A DNA stretch of 64,000 bases from Bipolaris cookei. Taxonomy: Eukaryota > Ascomycota > Dothideomycetes > Pleosporales > Pleosporaceae. The stretch is taken from the NCBI GenBank assembly GCA_002286855.1, contig NRSV01000029.1:248832-312831 (forward strand), in the 5' to 3' direction. Shown in pieces: positions 9,897 through 21,824 of the stretch (position 1 is its first letter; the number at the start of each line of letters is the position of its first letter). The notes under the pieces are model-generated. The model did no database searches, had not been told where the DNA came from, and saw only the letters and a program-made list of their open reading frames with translations. The position numbers were made by a program, and so were the translations under genes.

Positions 9897-11099
9897 ATGT
9901 CGACGACGCCCGACGTCCCTACGCGTCGCCCAACGTACCCTCTCGCCCATGCCTTTCGTCGCAAACCCCGCCGTATCCCGCTTGTGCTGCGCTTCTCCAA
10001 GGGCGCGGTGCACGACATCATTCTCTTGCCCGTGATCCTGCACTCGCTCTTTACCGTCCTCATCGTGTACATCGACACCCGCTATGTCGACTCGATCAGC
10101 ATTCCGTCGACCATCATCCCCTCGCTCTCCATTGTCGTGGGTCTGATGCTTGTGTTCCGCAACAGCACGAGCTACGACCGTTTCTGGACGGGGAGAAACT
10201 GTCTGACGACCATCGGCACCGCCGTGCGCAACCTCGCCAGAATCTCCTTAGTCAACTCGCGCGACAAGGACGGCTACGCCACCGAAGAGCAGCGTCGAGA
10301 CACCGAACGCATCGTCCGCGTCCTCATTGCCGTCCTCTACTCAATCAAGCACAACCTCCGCGCCGAATTCAACATCCCCCCCGCCAGCCTCGCTGCCCTC
10401 CCTCCCCAACCAACCTCTTACTCCTCCCAGCGCTCCCGCCCCGTCTCCCGCCGGCCCAGCTACATCGACCGCACCGCGAGCTCCAGCGCTGCCCATAGCA
10501 CCTCTACCACCCCGCTCCTCGGCCAATCCACCCTCACCCTCGAAAACGGCGACGGCATTGTGCACACCAAAAAAGACGAATATGTCTCCCTCCTCCCGGA
10601 AGGCCTCATGGGCTACGAAGACCAAGGGCTAGGTCTCCCCCTCCAACTCACCATCCTAATCGAAGGCTACATCCGCCGTGGCGCCGACCGCGGCTGGTTC
10701 AACGCGCCTCTCTCCTCGCAAATGAGCGTCCAGATTAATTCATTAGTCGATGCGTATGGCCGCATGGAAACGATTCGCTCCACCCCTATCCCTGTTGCGC
10801 ATCTCATTCACCAGAAGCAGGTTCTCGCGTTGTACGCGTGCGTCCTGCCGTTTGCCATTGTTGACGATTACAAGTGGTGGAGTGTCCTCGTTGTGGCCAT
10901 TGTTACGTTTACGCTCTATGGAATTGAGGGCATAGGGGTCCAGCTAGAGGATCCGTTTGGGTATGATAAGAATGATATTAAGATGGATGGGATTATCGAG
11001 GATACGAGACAAGAGATTATGGTGCTGTTGGAAGAGTGGAAGGCGAGTCATGAGGGGAGGGCTATGGGGGGTATGTTTGAGAATGATGCATATTACTAG
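9897..11099 (+). CDS. Bestrophin/UPF0187-family anion channel
   Basis: A single-exon gene for 400 residues; start chosen at ATG 9897 (context acaATGtcg) because the upstream frame is low-quality. The protein has the family's layout: an N-terminal basic segment, two hydrophobic helices (about residues 40-85), the conserved RNSTSYDRFWTGRNCL motif around residues 86-100, a long Ser/Pro-rich cytoplasmic insert (about 165-230), then two further helices near residues 300-345 and the acidic GVQLEDPFGYDKNDI motif (EDPFG) that forms part of the calcium/neck region in bestrophins. Fungal members are predicted chloride channels of internal or plasma membranes. It converges on the next gene (minus strand), with about 780 bp between stops. 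Confidence 0.9.
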   Translation: MSTTPDVPTRRPTYPLAHAFRRKPRRIPLVLRFSKGAVHDIILLPVILHSLFTVLIVYIDTRYVDSISIPSTIIPSLSIVVGLMLVFRNSTSYDRFWTGRNCLTTIGTAVRNLARISLVNSRDKDGYATEEQRRDTERIVRVLIAVLYSIKHNLRAEFNIPPASLAALPPQPTSYSSQRSRPVSRRPSYIDRTASSSAAHSTSTTPLLGQSTLTLENGDGIVHTKKDEYVSLLPEGLMGYEDQGLGLPLQLTILIEGYIRRGADRGWFNAPLSSQMSVQINSLVDAYGRMETIRSTPIPVAHLIHQKQVLALYACVLPFAIVDDYKWWSVLVVAIVTFTLYGIEGIGVQLEDPFGYDKNDIKMDGIIEDTRQEIMVLLEEWKASHEGRAMGGMFENDAYY

Positions 11100-11879
11100 G
11101 GGGTTGTTGGATTGCGGGGGTCTGGGGCTGATGACGGAGGAGCGGGGGTTGATGAGGGGGTGGGGGGGATGGATGAGTAATGATGAATTTTTTTTGGTAA
11201 TGTTGACGAATGGAAAGGATGATAATGAGGATAACAAACATGTTTTCCGAGTGGTGTGTTGTGAAATACCGTTTATCGTTTTCGACTTCCCGGTATCAAA
11301 CACTCGCATCCACAATCACGTTTACGAGTAGCGACGAAACGAAATCCTCATATATTCCATAACATACATTAACATGCCCTTTTCCTCTTGCCCACAGTCA
11401 TGCGTATATATACCACCCCTCTGGTGTATAGGTCTTTCCCCCATCTTCCCCAGCATCTACATTAGATAGCAATAGTCGCCCTTGCATCGTAGCCAAGTTC
11501 CCTGCAAGTCCCAACAAGCCAACTACTCCGTCATTCTATTTACCTCTCGCGCCAGAAAGAATATCAAGAAGAAAAGGGCCGAACGGATTCAAGAAAGATT
11601 TCGATTCAATCAAATAAATCATAACAACATATTCGCTTAGTGTGAGTGAGAGGGAGAGCCATTAAGAAGATATCAAAAAGAAAAAGAGAGGACAAGAACA
11701 CCATCGACGCCCTAGAGACATGCTGAACAAGTGAGTGCCGAGCGAAGAAGAGATGATGAGAAAAAAAAGATCCTATGGCGATGAGTCAACAGGGAGAATG
11801 TCAATGGATCCTGTATGGAACCAAAAATTGAGATCCAAAAAAAGACCGAAAAAGCCGCCCCTAGTTCATATCTCTTTTA
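11100..11879. other. Intergenic 3' region between convergent genes
   Basis: No coding sequence. A G-rich tract (11100-11180) follows the channel gene, and an AG-rich purine tract occupies 11630-11860. Both are probably 3' UTR. Confidence 0.5.
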
Positions 11880-13730
11880 CTAGTCAAAGCGCACAGGTGG
11901 TAGACTGGGTGCTTCGCTTGGGCGTCGTCCATTTCCATTTGTGTCAGAGTCGGATGAGGACGACTCGACTTGGTGCAAGCGGTTTCCAGCAGCCCTGCCA
12001 GCGCTACCGTCTAGGACAAACGGGCCAATGTCGTTACGAGGCGTCATTGGGCCCTCGTGCACGCGGTCGGGTGCTAGGCCATCGCTCGCTGTGGGATGTA
12101 GTGGAGTCAGACCTGCGTACTGGTTTGCTCCAGACACGTTGATGCTGACGGGCGCCGTGACGGACGATGAAAGAGGCGTGATTTGGCGATCTGGTGTCTC
12201 AGGTGAGGACTGATGTGTGTTTCCGTTGGCTGACCCAGTACCGTTGATATCCATATTTGTGATTTGCTGTCTGAGGTCGCTGAGGTCAAAGTTTGAGTTG
12301 CTGGAGTTTATGGGTGCGACAGAAGCACGAGGAGTGACGTGGCGATCGGCTTGTTCTGCATTTGCATGGGTGGTTGTGTCGCCGTTGGCTACTTCCTCGT
12401 CTCCCTCCCAGTCTTCAAATTCGCCCATGTCTTCCACATCCTCTTCCAAGTCGGCGACCGCCCTGCAGTTGGGACAAAGAAAGTTTGGCCATGTGGGCCC
12501 ATTGAGGATGGGACGAATGCACTTGTAGTGCCAGACATGTGAACATGGTGCCACAAACAGCGATTGACAAGGCTGCAATCTGATTAGTACGACCCGGTTG
12601 TATCGAGGCATGAAAACATACTGCTATGGACATTAAGCAAATGGCACACTCTGAGGTGTGTGTAGAGGCGGCATCACCTGTGACTTCCTTTTTGTTCTTG
12701 GCGAGGGCCCGCAATCTTTGGTGGGTTTGTTTACTAGACAAGTTAGCAAAGGCGCTCTTAACGGGGATATGCAAACATACTTGAATGTATTCAAGCCCTG
12801 CTGCCAGCCGCGATTGCATTCGACGCGGATTTTGACACAGCGGAAAATCATCTCCTCGCCTCCGCGGAAATCGATGCCCAGCTGAACAATATCGCCATCC
12901 TTTATGCGGAAAGGCTTTGATTCGACGTTGGGCTGGCTGAGGCGAATGTGATTCAAAAAGGTGCCTGACGAGCTCTTGACATCCTTAATATACCAGCTTC
13001 CGTCCTTGCACCACAGTTCGCAGTGCTTTCTGCTGACTACTTTGGACTTGAATCCAATCGCCGCAGCGGACGGGGTGTTTGAGGAGATTTCTGGCGCATT
13101 GTCACGCTCCGAGTAGCGGCCGACACGAAGCACGGCCGACTCATCGGGCAGCGTTCGCGTGATGGTGGGGAATATCAGAGAAGGCCTGCCGGCTCGAGGG
13201 TCTTGATGCGGGATGAAGCGAATCGAGGGGAGGTGTTTGACAGCGCCTCCGCTATCGGTGGAGCTGTCAGATGGCTGGGTGGTGGTGGTAGTGGTGGAGG
13301 CAGAAGTGGTTGCTGGCGTGGGCCCAGTGTTGTTGCGCACTTGCAGCTGGGGCTGGGCCGTCTCTGAGCGAGTGCGGGTCATGATCTGGCGGGGAGAGGC
13401 AGGCGGTGAGTCTGCTGGGGGGCTCTGGGGCTGGGCGTCGGTCGTCTGGCGTCGCGACAGAGGGAGCAGACGCGGCAGAGGAGGGTGTTGGGAGGAGGGA
13501 GAGGCAAGGGCTGGCGAAGCTGGCGGCGTGTGTGTTAAGGCGCGTGGGCGGGCCCGTTGGCGGGAGGAGTCCTCACGTGTCTGGTCTGGTGGGCTGGCCG
13601 AGTGCAGGTGCAGATTTCTGAAGAAGCTGATTCCTCGATGGACGCCCGTCGGTCGCTGAGCTGACGAGTCGGACGACAATCCGGTTGAGACAGCGGTTGG
13701 GGGAGCTGGGGCCGCCGTTGTAGTGAACAT
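11880..13730 (-). CDS. dma1: FHA-RING E3 ubiquitin ligase (Dma1 type)
   Basis: Exons 13730-12781, 12733-12622 and 12572-11880 join in frame (1755 nt, 584 residues). Introns start GTATGT and end CTAG / GCAG; the second has an alternative CAG 7 bp upstream. Order: Ser/Thr/Pro-rich N-terminus with many SP/TP sites, an FHA domain (LRVGRYSERD, SRKHCELWC, SSSGTFLNHIRLS) that binds phosphothreonine, then a RING finger split by intron 2 (CAIC...CSHVWHYKCIRPIL...CPNC). FHA plus RING is the signature of yeast Dma1/2, ubiquitin ligases that act in septin control and the spindle position checkpoint. The C-terminal 150 residues are Asn/Ser-rich and acidic. ATG 13730 was chosen; an upstream frame to 13928 is low quality. 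It diverges from the MPP alpha gene. Confidence 0.9.
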
Positions 13731-14725
13731 CACCTCCCCTGGTCTTGGGCGCAGGCTCGGAGATAGTAGTGGTACAGGAATAAGCTCTGGCCTGAGGCTG
13801 GGCAGGGACGGCAGGCTGATTGCGCGAGTTTCGAGGGCGTTTGACAGACGACACAAGTGGCCCAGGTTAATGGGGCATGGGTGCAGGCGCGGGCGAGTCT
13901 GAGGCAAAGGGCAGAGGAGTAAATGCAAATGCAGATGCGAGTGCGGACGCAGCCAGCGGAGCGAACCAACAGGGTCGGGGCTGGTTTATGCGGCCAGGGC
14001 AACGAGTGTGCAAGCAGGTAGGTAATGAGCCGATTCCAGGGCCTGCGCGGGCTATTCTGGGCTGCGATGGGCTGTACTATGGCCTACGATGGGCGTGGCA
14101 TGGGCTCGGGGGGCAACCGACAATGGGCAGCACAAGACACTACTGCTGCACGCCCTCTCACGTGCCCGCGACCGCCGACACACACAGCAAACGGCCAGCA
14201 GCATGAACATGCGGGCTGCCCTCGCCGCCCTGGCACAATGCCGTCACGAAACCATCTACACAGTGCTATCCTTACACCTACTAGACCCAGACCCAGACCC
14301 AGACCCAGACCCAGACCCAGACCATCTACTCCGCAGTATTACCATCCACCTAGTCCTCTGGGCTGAGGCATTTCATCCGCCCCAACGCCGCCCAGCCGCC
14401 TGAGACATGGCCTGGCGGTGGCGGCGTTTTACTGCCCGCCGCCGCTCCCTGGGGCGCGCATGCCATCATACTCTCCTCCACCATCGCCATAGGGCCAGCA
14501 AAGTTTCGTCTCATCACGTCACATGGCAGATTTCCCCAGTCTCGCATGTCGGCCGCCACGCTCAAGGCGCTGATCGCAAATGTTGCCGTGTGGGGCCGCC
14601 TGTCTGGTCCGCTATGCTGGGTACCTTGTCTTGGCTTGCGCACGTGACATCATGTCATGCCCGCCCGCCCGTTGCATGGGAATTTTTCCCCGTGCGCGCC
14701 ATCAAGGCTTCCATTCACGCCCGCC
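13731..14725. promoter_or_regulatory. Shared upstream region of the FHA-RING and MPP-alpha genes
   Basis: About 1 kb between two divergent starts, so it must hold both promoters. It contains a CCAGAC hexamer tract. No TATA box or named operator stands out. Long frames on both strands here are GC-rich shadows. Confidence 0.5.
14284..14323 (+). repeat. (CCAGAC)n tandem repeat
   Basis: Six to seven perfect copies of a 6-bp unit in the divergent promoter region. Confidence 0.9.
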
Positions 14726-16505
14726 ATGTTAAGACCGCGCAGCTGCCGACCGCTATCCCGGGGGCTGTCCAGGCCATGTTCGTCTCTCAGAGCACCACCC
14801 GCATGTGCTGGTAGGAGGACTTTGGCCACGGCCGTCACCCAAGAGAGGGTTAGCATCCGCCATCCACCCATGTCGATGCATCTGAAGCCATTCTAAACCA
14901 CCATTCTAGGACCCCGCTGAACTCGACCACATTACTACCCTGCCCAATGGCATCCGCGTCGCCACAGAGGCCCTGCCTGGCCATTTCTCCGGAATTGGCG
15001 TCTACGTCGATGCCGGCTCGCGCTACGAAAACGATGCGCTGCGAGGAGTGAGCCACATCATCGACCGCCTGGCATTCAAGTCCACGCGCTCCACCACGGG
15101 CGACCAGATGATGGAGAAGATTGAAACCCTCGGCGGCAACATCCAATGCGCCTCAAGCAGAGAGTCGCTCATGTACCAGTCGGCCACCTTCAACTCGGCC
15201 GTGCCCACCACTGTCGGTGTCCTCGCAGAGACAATACGTGATCCCTTGATTACAGAGGACGAGGTCCAACAGCAGCTCGAGACAGCCGACTACGAAATTG
15301 GCGAGATCTGGAGCAAGCCAGAGCTGATCCTGCCGGAGCTTGTCCACATGGCAGCATACAAAGACAACACTCTGGGCAACCCGCTGCTCTGCCCCAAGGA
15401 GCGTCTGCCCTTGATCAACCGCGCCGTCGTTGAAGCATACCGGAAAGAATTCTTCAAGCCTGAGAGGATAGTAGTTGCTTTCGCTGGTGTCAACCACAAC
15501 GAGGCCGTTCGGCTGACTGAAGAATATTTTGGCGACATGGAAAAAGGCACAGGCCCGGCACTCCCCAGTGTAGGCTCAGACAGCGCGGCAGGATCACAGG
15601 CAAACTTCACGGCAGACCATCCCGTGCCCAAAGGCGCACTACCAGGAAGCTCCAATCTCATCTCCAAGATTCCCTTTCTCAAGAACCTGTCCACATCGGC
15701 TTCATCCACCGCCAATCTAACCACAGCGCCCGACCTCAACTTTCCACCAATAGACACCTCGATACCTTCGCAGTACACTGGCGGTTTTCTGACACTCCCT
15801 CCGATACCTCCGCCAGCGAACCCTATGCTCCCTCGCCTGTCCCACATCCATCTCGCCTTCGAAGCCCTCCCCATTTCCTCACCAGACATTTACGCTCTCG
15901 CAACCCTCCAGACGCTCCTTGGTGGCGGCGGCTCCTTCAGCGCTGGTGGGCCCGGCAAGGGCATGTACTCGCGCCTCTATACCAACGTTCTCAACCAACA
16001 CGGCTGGGTCGAATCCTGCGTTGCCTTCAACCACAGCTATACGGACAGCGGCTTGTTTGGCATTGCCGCCTCATGCGCACCCTCCTACACTGCCCACATG
16101 CTCGAAGTCATGTGCCGCGAACTCAAATCCCTCAGCGACGAAGCGGGCTTTACAGCCCTCAAGGACGGCGAGGTGCAGCGCGCAAAGAACCAGCTCCGCT
16201 CTTCCCTCCTCATGAACCTCGAGTCGCGCATGGTCGAGCTTGAGGATCTGGGTCGTCAGGTCCAGGTCCACGGCCGCAAAGTAGGCGTTAAGGAAATGTG
16301 CAGCAAGATTGAGGCCGTCACGGTCAAGGACCTCCGCCGTGTAGCTAAGCAAGTGTTTGGCGGTGACGTGCACAATGCGGGTAAGGGGTCTGGTGCCCCA
16401 ACCGTGGTACTGCAAGAGGGGGAAATGGAGGGACTCAAGCGCAAGGATTTGACATGGGACGATATCCAGTCGCGAATCGCGAGATGGAAACTTGGTCGTC
16501 GATGA
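14726..16505 (+). CDS. mas2: Mitochondrial processing peptidase alpha subunit
   Basis: Exons 14726-14848 and 14910-16505 (572 residues). The first exon is an Arg/Ser/Leu-rich, acid-free mitochondrial presequence; the intron (GTTAGC...TTCTAG) is phase 0. The protein is an M16 peptidase-fold: the zinc motif is degenerate (HIIDRLAF instead of HFLEH), as expected for the non-catalytic alpha subunit, and the glycine-rich substrate loop is present (LLGGGGSFSAGGPGKGMYSRLY). With the beta subunit it removes presequences from imported proteins in the matrix. A roughly 70-residue Ser/Pro-rich insert follows the first peptidase domain. Confidence 0.95.
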
Positions 16506-17151
16506 ATATGGTTTCTTCACACCCCCCTTTTCCCTTTTTTTCTTCTCTCTCTTCTCCGCACAGCATCAGCTGGGTCAGGCGTTTTGACCACTGGCATCCA
16601 TGACGAAAAATATGAATCACAACTAAAGTAAATGATGATTGTAAAAAAACTCGTGTATGATAGACCATTCCATAAGGGGGGATGACAGTAATAATATACT
16701 TCATAAGGTGCGTCGTTAAGTGGAGAGATACCCCTATGTCGCGAGACAGCCTCGCGCTTCAGATGTTCGTCCAGACATGCTTCTTATTAAACTTGACAAG
16801 GGGATAAACGAAACCTAAAGGATCTCTAGTTACTATTTCTTAAGTCGGCCCTATCTCTGATAAGGATTACTGTAGTGTTGACTTGGCTATTGATTGTTTC
16901 GTCGTACGGAGCAGGAAATCTTTGAGAACAAACCAGTGTTAGTAGCATGCTACACACCAACTTCGAGTTTCTCAGAATAGGTGTAACTTTAGTCAAATAT
17001 ATACAAACTCCCCACAAAAAATCGATTAAAGCTTGTGTCAAGATGTGCAGCCCGCGCGCTGTCGAACTACAAGCCATAATAGCAGTCAATTCTGACACGT
17101 CTCACCACCAAAAACACAAACTCACAGACCAATTTCCGTTTAGTAATAAAG
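16506..17151. other. Intergenic, then likely 5' UTR of the LINE relic
   Basis: No gene. The first 200 bp is the 3' flank of MPP alpha; from about 16950 the sequence probably belongs to the LINE that follows. Confidence 0.45.
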
Positions 17152-17966
17152 ATGCCACCTGACAGCGATACTATCGAAGTACAGATCCCAGAGCCGAGGC
17201 AAGAAAATCTAGGTCCTGAGGCCCAGATCGACAGGGAAATGGATATAGAGAACTCTTACCCAACTACCCCTACCCAACAACCAGCCAGCCAAGAGAATAC
17301 GTTCGAAATATCAGTCCTACCACGAAACAAACGCCAAGCCAACTTCTCACCAGAGGCCACCTATAGAGGCAGAAACCCCTTCCAGAACACCTCTACCCCA
17401 AAACCAGTTGCAAAGAACTCTGAACAGGCAATTTTTAGGCTAGAGACCTGATTCCCCAAGCGTCGGCCATGGCTGAACCCCACATATCTCAGGACAAACT
17501 CCTAGAGCTACTATATATCTTCAGAGAGTATACTGAGAAAGGCAGAGTGGTAAACCAGGCTACAGACAAACTATCTGCAAAACTTGCCTACCACTCAGCA
17601 ACTCTAGCGACTGCCTCACAACAGGTCACAAAGACTTTAAAGAATTTCACAACTGCTGCTACTTGTTACTTGTAACACCAACCCACCCAAAAGCCGCCTA
17701 CCTCGTATCCTGCAATTGCAGCTAAGAACCCAACAAGCCAGCCATGGGCAACAATACAACCACGGAAAAAGCCCACCGCAAAGAAGCCAATCGCCCATCA
17801 CCAGATGCTGCTAACGCTAGCAGAAGGCCAGCCAACCAGCCCGCTACTAGTTAGGAATAAAATCAACCAGGCGTTCCAAAAGGCGGGTATAACAGCCTCT
17901 GCTGTCAAAGAGGTGTCCGTTAGCAGAAAGAACAACCTAGTCATTACAACAACTGAAGGAAACTAG
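17152..17966 (+). pseudogene. Tad1-like LINE ORF1 relic, second copy
   Basis: Starts at ATG 17152 and is the best preserved ORF1 copy in the window. It is interrupted by a TGA at 17449-17451 and by a frame break near 17675. Its first third matches 4376-4600 and its last third (AAKNPTSQPWATIQPRKKP...KEVSVSRKNNL) matches 1358-1660. A 16-bp string, cttgttacttgtaaca (17662-17677), replaces native sequence and is identical to one end of the candidate LTR at 5688-5703. ORF2 is missing. Confidence 0.75.
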
Positions 17967-18647
17967 GAAAAAAAGGTCGCCACACAGGCCTGGTACAAAG
18001 GAAACTCCGATAACTAGAGCAACTATCTAGAATAGATAGCCTTGCTCCAAACGCACTACACCTCTTTTCTTTTCTCCTACGAGGCAAGACCCCCTACTAC
18101 TACCCGCTACATTAGGCTACGAGCCTCACCTTGATTTAGACAGCCCCCCTCCCCCGCCTCGATCTACACCAAATTGAATCCAACTACGTATATACTTGAA
18201 ATCCTAACCAGCTTGTACGCCTTATATAACCTTTGGGTTGAGACAGGACGTTAAACCACAATAATAGTAATAGGGTCCTGGGTATGAAATATTCGTAGTT
18301 GATTGATGTGTTCATGAGCGATATGGCACGAATATAGTCTGCTCCTGAGTAAATAAATTCTTCGTGTCTACGTCTCATGCATCTTGCAACGCATTTTAAA
18401 ATGCAGTCTTGTTGTGACGTGTAAGATCCTTATTCCAATTGTTTCATTCATATATACAAGTTCGTATCCTTTCGTTAAATCTCTGTGATACCAACACCAG
18501 CTCCCTGATAGTCGGATGTAGCAATCCCTCGTTGCGTCTTAATCACTGATAGTAATGAATGACAGCCACAGTTTTGGCCGTCTCATAGACTTTTCTTTGT
18601 GACTGATACCACTGCCTCAAACTCTCACACTCTGGCAGGAATGGAAT
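17967..18647. other. Non-coding, no feature recognised
   Basis: AT-rich DNA between the LINE relic and the 3' end of the RNase gene. No tRNA-like or coding structure seen. Confidence 0.4.
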
Positions 18648-19156
18648 TTACCAACCCGAGCAAGCAACAAAGGCGTTACCACTAGCACCAGTGTGCGTAA
18701 TTTCTCCCGCACGCTGGCCGTTAGTATTGAAAATGACACGATCGGCACCAGGCGAGCCTGCAAAAAAAATTAGCATTAGTAAATAAGAAGAGAGAATAAA
18801 GAAAACTTCAATCCAAACTAAGAACAAAGTCACTTACCACCTGTGTATGCACCCGACGTCTTAAGCGGAAACTCCTGATACGGCCCGGACACCAAAAACG
18901 AAAAGCCCTCGTAATTGTTGTACTGATGGGGATAATCCGAGCTACCAGCCTGGTCATCTTGCTGGTAGTAACTGTATCCCGCGTTGCGGGCCGTGGTGAC
19001 CTGCGCTGACGTGTAGCACGTCGACCCGCATTTCACGTAGCACGACTGTCTAGACTCGACGGCAGCGAGAACATTGGGTGATTCCGTGGACGAGGTTGTG
19101 GGGAGAGCGAGGGTGAGAGAAGGGAGGAGAGACAGGAGGAGAGTGGAGAGCTGCAT
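18648..19156 (-). CDS. Secreted guanyl-specific ribonuclease (RNase T1/F1/N1 family)
   Basis: Exons 19156-18838 and 18757-18648 (142 residues), intron GTAAGT...TTGCAG. Residues 1-17 form a signal peptide (LSTLLLSLLPSLTLALP), followed by a short propeptide-like region and the mature nuclease starting near the QSCYVKCGSTCY cysteines. The family's catalytic residues are visible: Tyr and His in YPHQYNN, Glu in NNYEGFSF, Arg in GADRVIF, and His in ITHTGASGN. These enzymes cut RNA after G via a 2',3'-cyclic phosphate. Length and cysteines match the family. It is expected to act outside the cell, in nutrition or host/competitor interaction. Confidence 0.95.
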
Positions 19157-20539
19157 AGTGAACGGTTTGTTGCTTGAAAGCGAATGAAAAAAAACCAGTG
19201 GACGACAACGAGGGTTGAGATATGCAAATGGTGGAAACCGGTGTTTCTGGACAAGGAAATCTTGGGGATACCGACTGCCCTTTTTATACTTAAAGGTAGA
19301 GTATTAAGGGCTTACTTTTTGGTGCGACATAATAGATACGCCGCCCAACTTCCATGTTGAAAAAAAGACGGCCACCAATTTCCCTTCTCACTTGCTAGTT
19401 CTGATGCTTTGCGCCCTGGGGCTTGGTTTGATATGTGCAAAAAGGAAAATCATACCCAAACTGCGTAGTCGACCTCCGGGCTTAGACCTACTCTGGAAGG
19501 CCACCCAACCCTTACCTCCGGAAACCCCCAAGGGGAACATCAAGTCAGTCACGCAGAAAGTAGTCCGTATGACCCGAGCGGAGAAAAGTGTGAAAAAGGG
19601 CAAATCTACGTATCTCTCCCGGTCCCCGGTCCTCGTTTTGACTTTCTTGTGCTTTTGTTTCCTAGGGCAGATAGATAACTGGATTGGCTGTACCCTTGTC
19701 CGTTACCTGTTTCAAAACACCGTAAGTCATACATTCGATATGCCCATCTTGATTTTACCTTTTCAACTCTTGCCTTGTTCATTCGTCATGCGTACTTACC
19801 CTTTCATTTTACACTACACCCCCTCCACCATCTCATGTAGTACCTCATTCCCCATTTCCCGCCATCCCAAGCGCTACACCATCCATACCAATCTCACCCA
19901 CCCCCAACACCCACCCACAACTCCCACCCACAACTCCCACCCACATGTTTCACTTTATCCATCTCATTCGGCGCCTGCCCCTTGTCCTGTTGGTTCAACT
20001 CGCTACTTCCATAGTATAAGTAAAGCACCGGATTGGCCGCCGTGAGCTAACGATGCACATGTGCGCGTTCAATAGGCTGGTTGGATGTGCGGGATCGGCG
20101 GGTTTACCTATCGACACGGGGGCTAGTGCCAGATGTGGAAGGTGGGCTAGCTAGCTAGCGATTTGGCAAAAGGTGCGCGAGGGTTTCGGGAGTTTGTTGG
20201 TGCATGGAGGGGAGAGTGCAGCGGGATTGCCCGGTGTGATGGTGATCTGAGATTGCTGGGTTTGGTGGGATGGAGATGAGGGGGAAATAGGAGATTTGCT
20301 TAGTTTAGTCAACAGTATATGCGATGAGGTCAAGTCAAGATTTGCTTTTTTTCTATTCAATTGAGTTTATTGACCGAGTATAGCAAAGGGTATACCCGTG
20401 TATCTTTCCCCCAACCCCCTGGGCGTACTCTACTGCCGTATCTCCGGCGGCAGTGGTGCATGCAGAAGCAGCTATTTTTAATGCATTCTCGTCATCCTCA
20501 CGTGAGACCTACGATAGGATGAGAGATATCCGGAAGCGT
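19157..20539. other. Long intergenic region
   Basis: Promoter of the RNase gene, then 1.2 kb without a recognisable gene. A 217-codon plus-strand frame (19392-20045) is Pro/His/Ser-rich with no domain, so I do not call it. The last 400 bp is 3' flank of the Pex11-like gene. Confidence 0.4.
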
Positions 20540-21562
20540 CTATGCAGTCCTGCTCCACGCATCAATCAGCATAGATCCGCCCGCAACCATGCCGCAAATG
20601 CCTATGCCCGCATCGCCGAGGAGCCCCTGCTCCAGCGACCAATGCAGTGTCATTGGGGCGTATGCAAGATTCGATACCAGATCTTTCCACCAAACCCAGT
20701 TCTCTTCCTTCTCCGCTCTTATCATTTCTACTAATCTAATCTTGTCCTCTTTTTCTCCGTCTCCGTTGACTACAGGCGCCGAGGAAGACGGTGAGCGGTA
20801 ATATCCCACGACACCGAGGCGAACAACTTCAATACCAACATACGCAGCCCAGAACCGCGCACTCCAGAGCCACCATTGATTCTCCCGTGCCTTTCCCGCG
20901 TCACCGGTCCACCTCGCTGATGTCAAAACTCCCTTTGAGCTGAGATATGCACCCCCCTCAAGAACCTGACAGACTACGCACGACGTGATAGACGCCCATG
21001 TCAAAGCGCGCAGCGTCTTTTCTTTTGTGCCAGCATTCTTAGGTAAGGGGTCGTGGTACGTCGCTCTCGTCCAAGTGTATATACCCACCAAACTCCATAA
21101 TCGCACAAAGATTCGATAGTCGGATATGATATCAGCCACTGCTTTTGCACTTCCTACTGTTTGGGCTATGAGTTTGGTGCTGGTGGGTGCTGGTAGAGTC
21201 GCTACGAGAGTTTCGCCAGGAAACAGCACTCCATCTGCTTTCTCGGCGATTTCAGTCGCGATGCTGGCTAACCTTTTCTCGAGGAGGCGGGATAAGAGTG
21301 CGTGGACCAGGGTAAGTGTGTAGCATGTTGTGCAGAGAAGCGCATCAGTGCCGCCGGGAGTCGAGAGTAGTTTTGCGAGGCGGACAAGTGTGCGGTCTGT
21401 GCCAGTGGCGGCTTTGGTAATATATTTCAGGAGCAAAAAACGTAACTTGCGTATCAAAGATGGGCGCGTGGGTGGTTCTGGCGCCGCACCAGGCGGCGGA
21501 GAAGGCGCTCCAGCGGGTTCACAGAGAATCGTGGTTGTCGCAGGATGCGGGTCTTCGGTCAT
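20540..21562 (-). CDS. pex11: Peroxisomal biogenesis factor 11 family protein
   Basis: A single-exon gene for 340 residues. A Pro/Ala-rich N-terminal 35 residues is followed by the amphipathic region typical of Pex11 (KYITKAATGTDRTLVRLAKLLSTPGG), which in the family tubulates the peroxisomal membrane. Hydrophobic segments lie at about residues 75-95 (CTTCYTLTLVHALLSRLL), 150-170, 195-215 and near the C-terminus (GIGICGMVAGGSMLIDAWS). The DYRIFVRLWSLVGIYTW motif is the second conserved block. Fungi carry several Pex11 paralogues; this one resembles the Pex11C subgroup, an assignment made by eye. Confidence 0.8.
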   Translation of the reverse strand: MTEDPHPATTTILCEPAGAPSPPPGAAPEPPTRPSLIRKLRFLLLKYITKAATGTDRTLVRLAKLLSTPGGTDALLCTTCYTLTLVHALLSRLLEKRLASIATEIAEKADGVLFPGETLVATLPAPTSTKLIAQTVGSAKAVADIISDYRIFVRLWSLVGIYTWTRATYHDPLPKNAGTKEKTLRALTWASITSCVVCQVLEGGAYLSSKGVLTSARWTGDAGKARENQWWLWSARFWAAYVGIEVVRLGVVGYYRSPSSSAPVVNGDGEKEDKIRLVEMIRAEKEENWVWWKDLVSNLAYAPMTLHWSLEQGLLGDAGIGICGMVAGGSMLIDAWSRTA

Positions 21563-21704
21563 GGCGATAGGATGCAGCTCCCACAGGATACGATCAAGAA
21601 TTAGGTGAGACGAGTGTTATTGAGGCATGATGCTGTTAGAAATTGGGTCAAGCAGCAAGAGGTCATGCATTCCCTGAGCATGTTGGCCGAGGTTTGCTTG
21701 AAAA

Positions 21705-21815
21705 CAGGCTATGGCGCGTCATCAGCGGGCACGTGCAGGGCCATGTGCTGATAACCAACTAGCATTAGTAAACTTTACATGTGATTAATTCTTGACCCTG
21801 CACACAGTACACCTA
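21705..21815 (+). repeat. Dispersed repeat, copy 2
   Basis: Diverged copy of the block at 9377-9465, ending just left of the pogo-like element P1 but outside its terminal repeat. Confidence 0.5.
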
Positions 21816-21824
21816 AACTCTATA

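Noticed and set aside
13213..13659. 148-codon plus frame over the FHA-RING gene
   Set aside because: Antisense shadow of a GC-rich, Ser/Pro-rich exon.
19392..20045. 217-codon plus-strand frame
   Set aside because: Low-complexity Pro/His/Thr text, no domain, no good start context; likely chance in promoter DNA.
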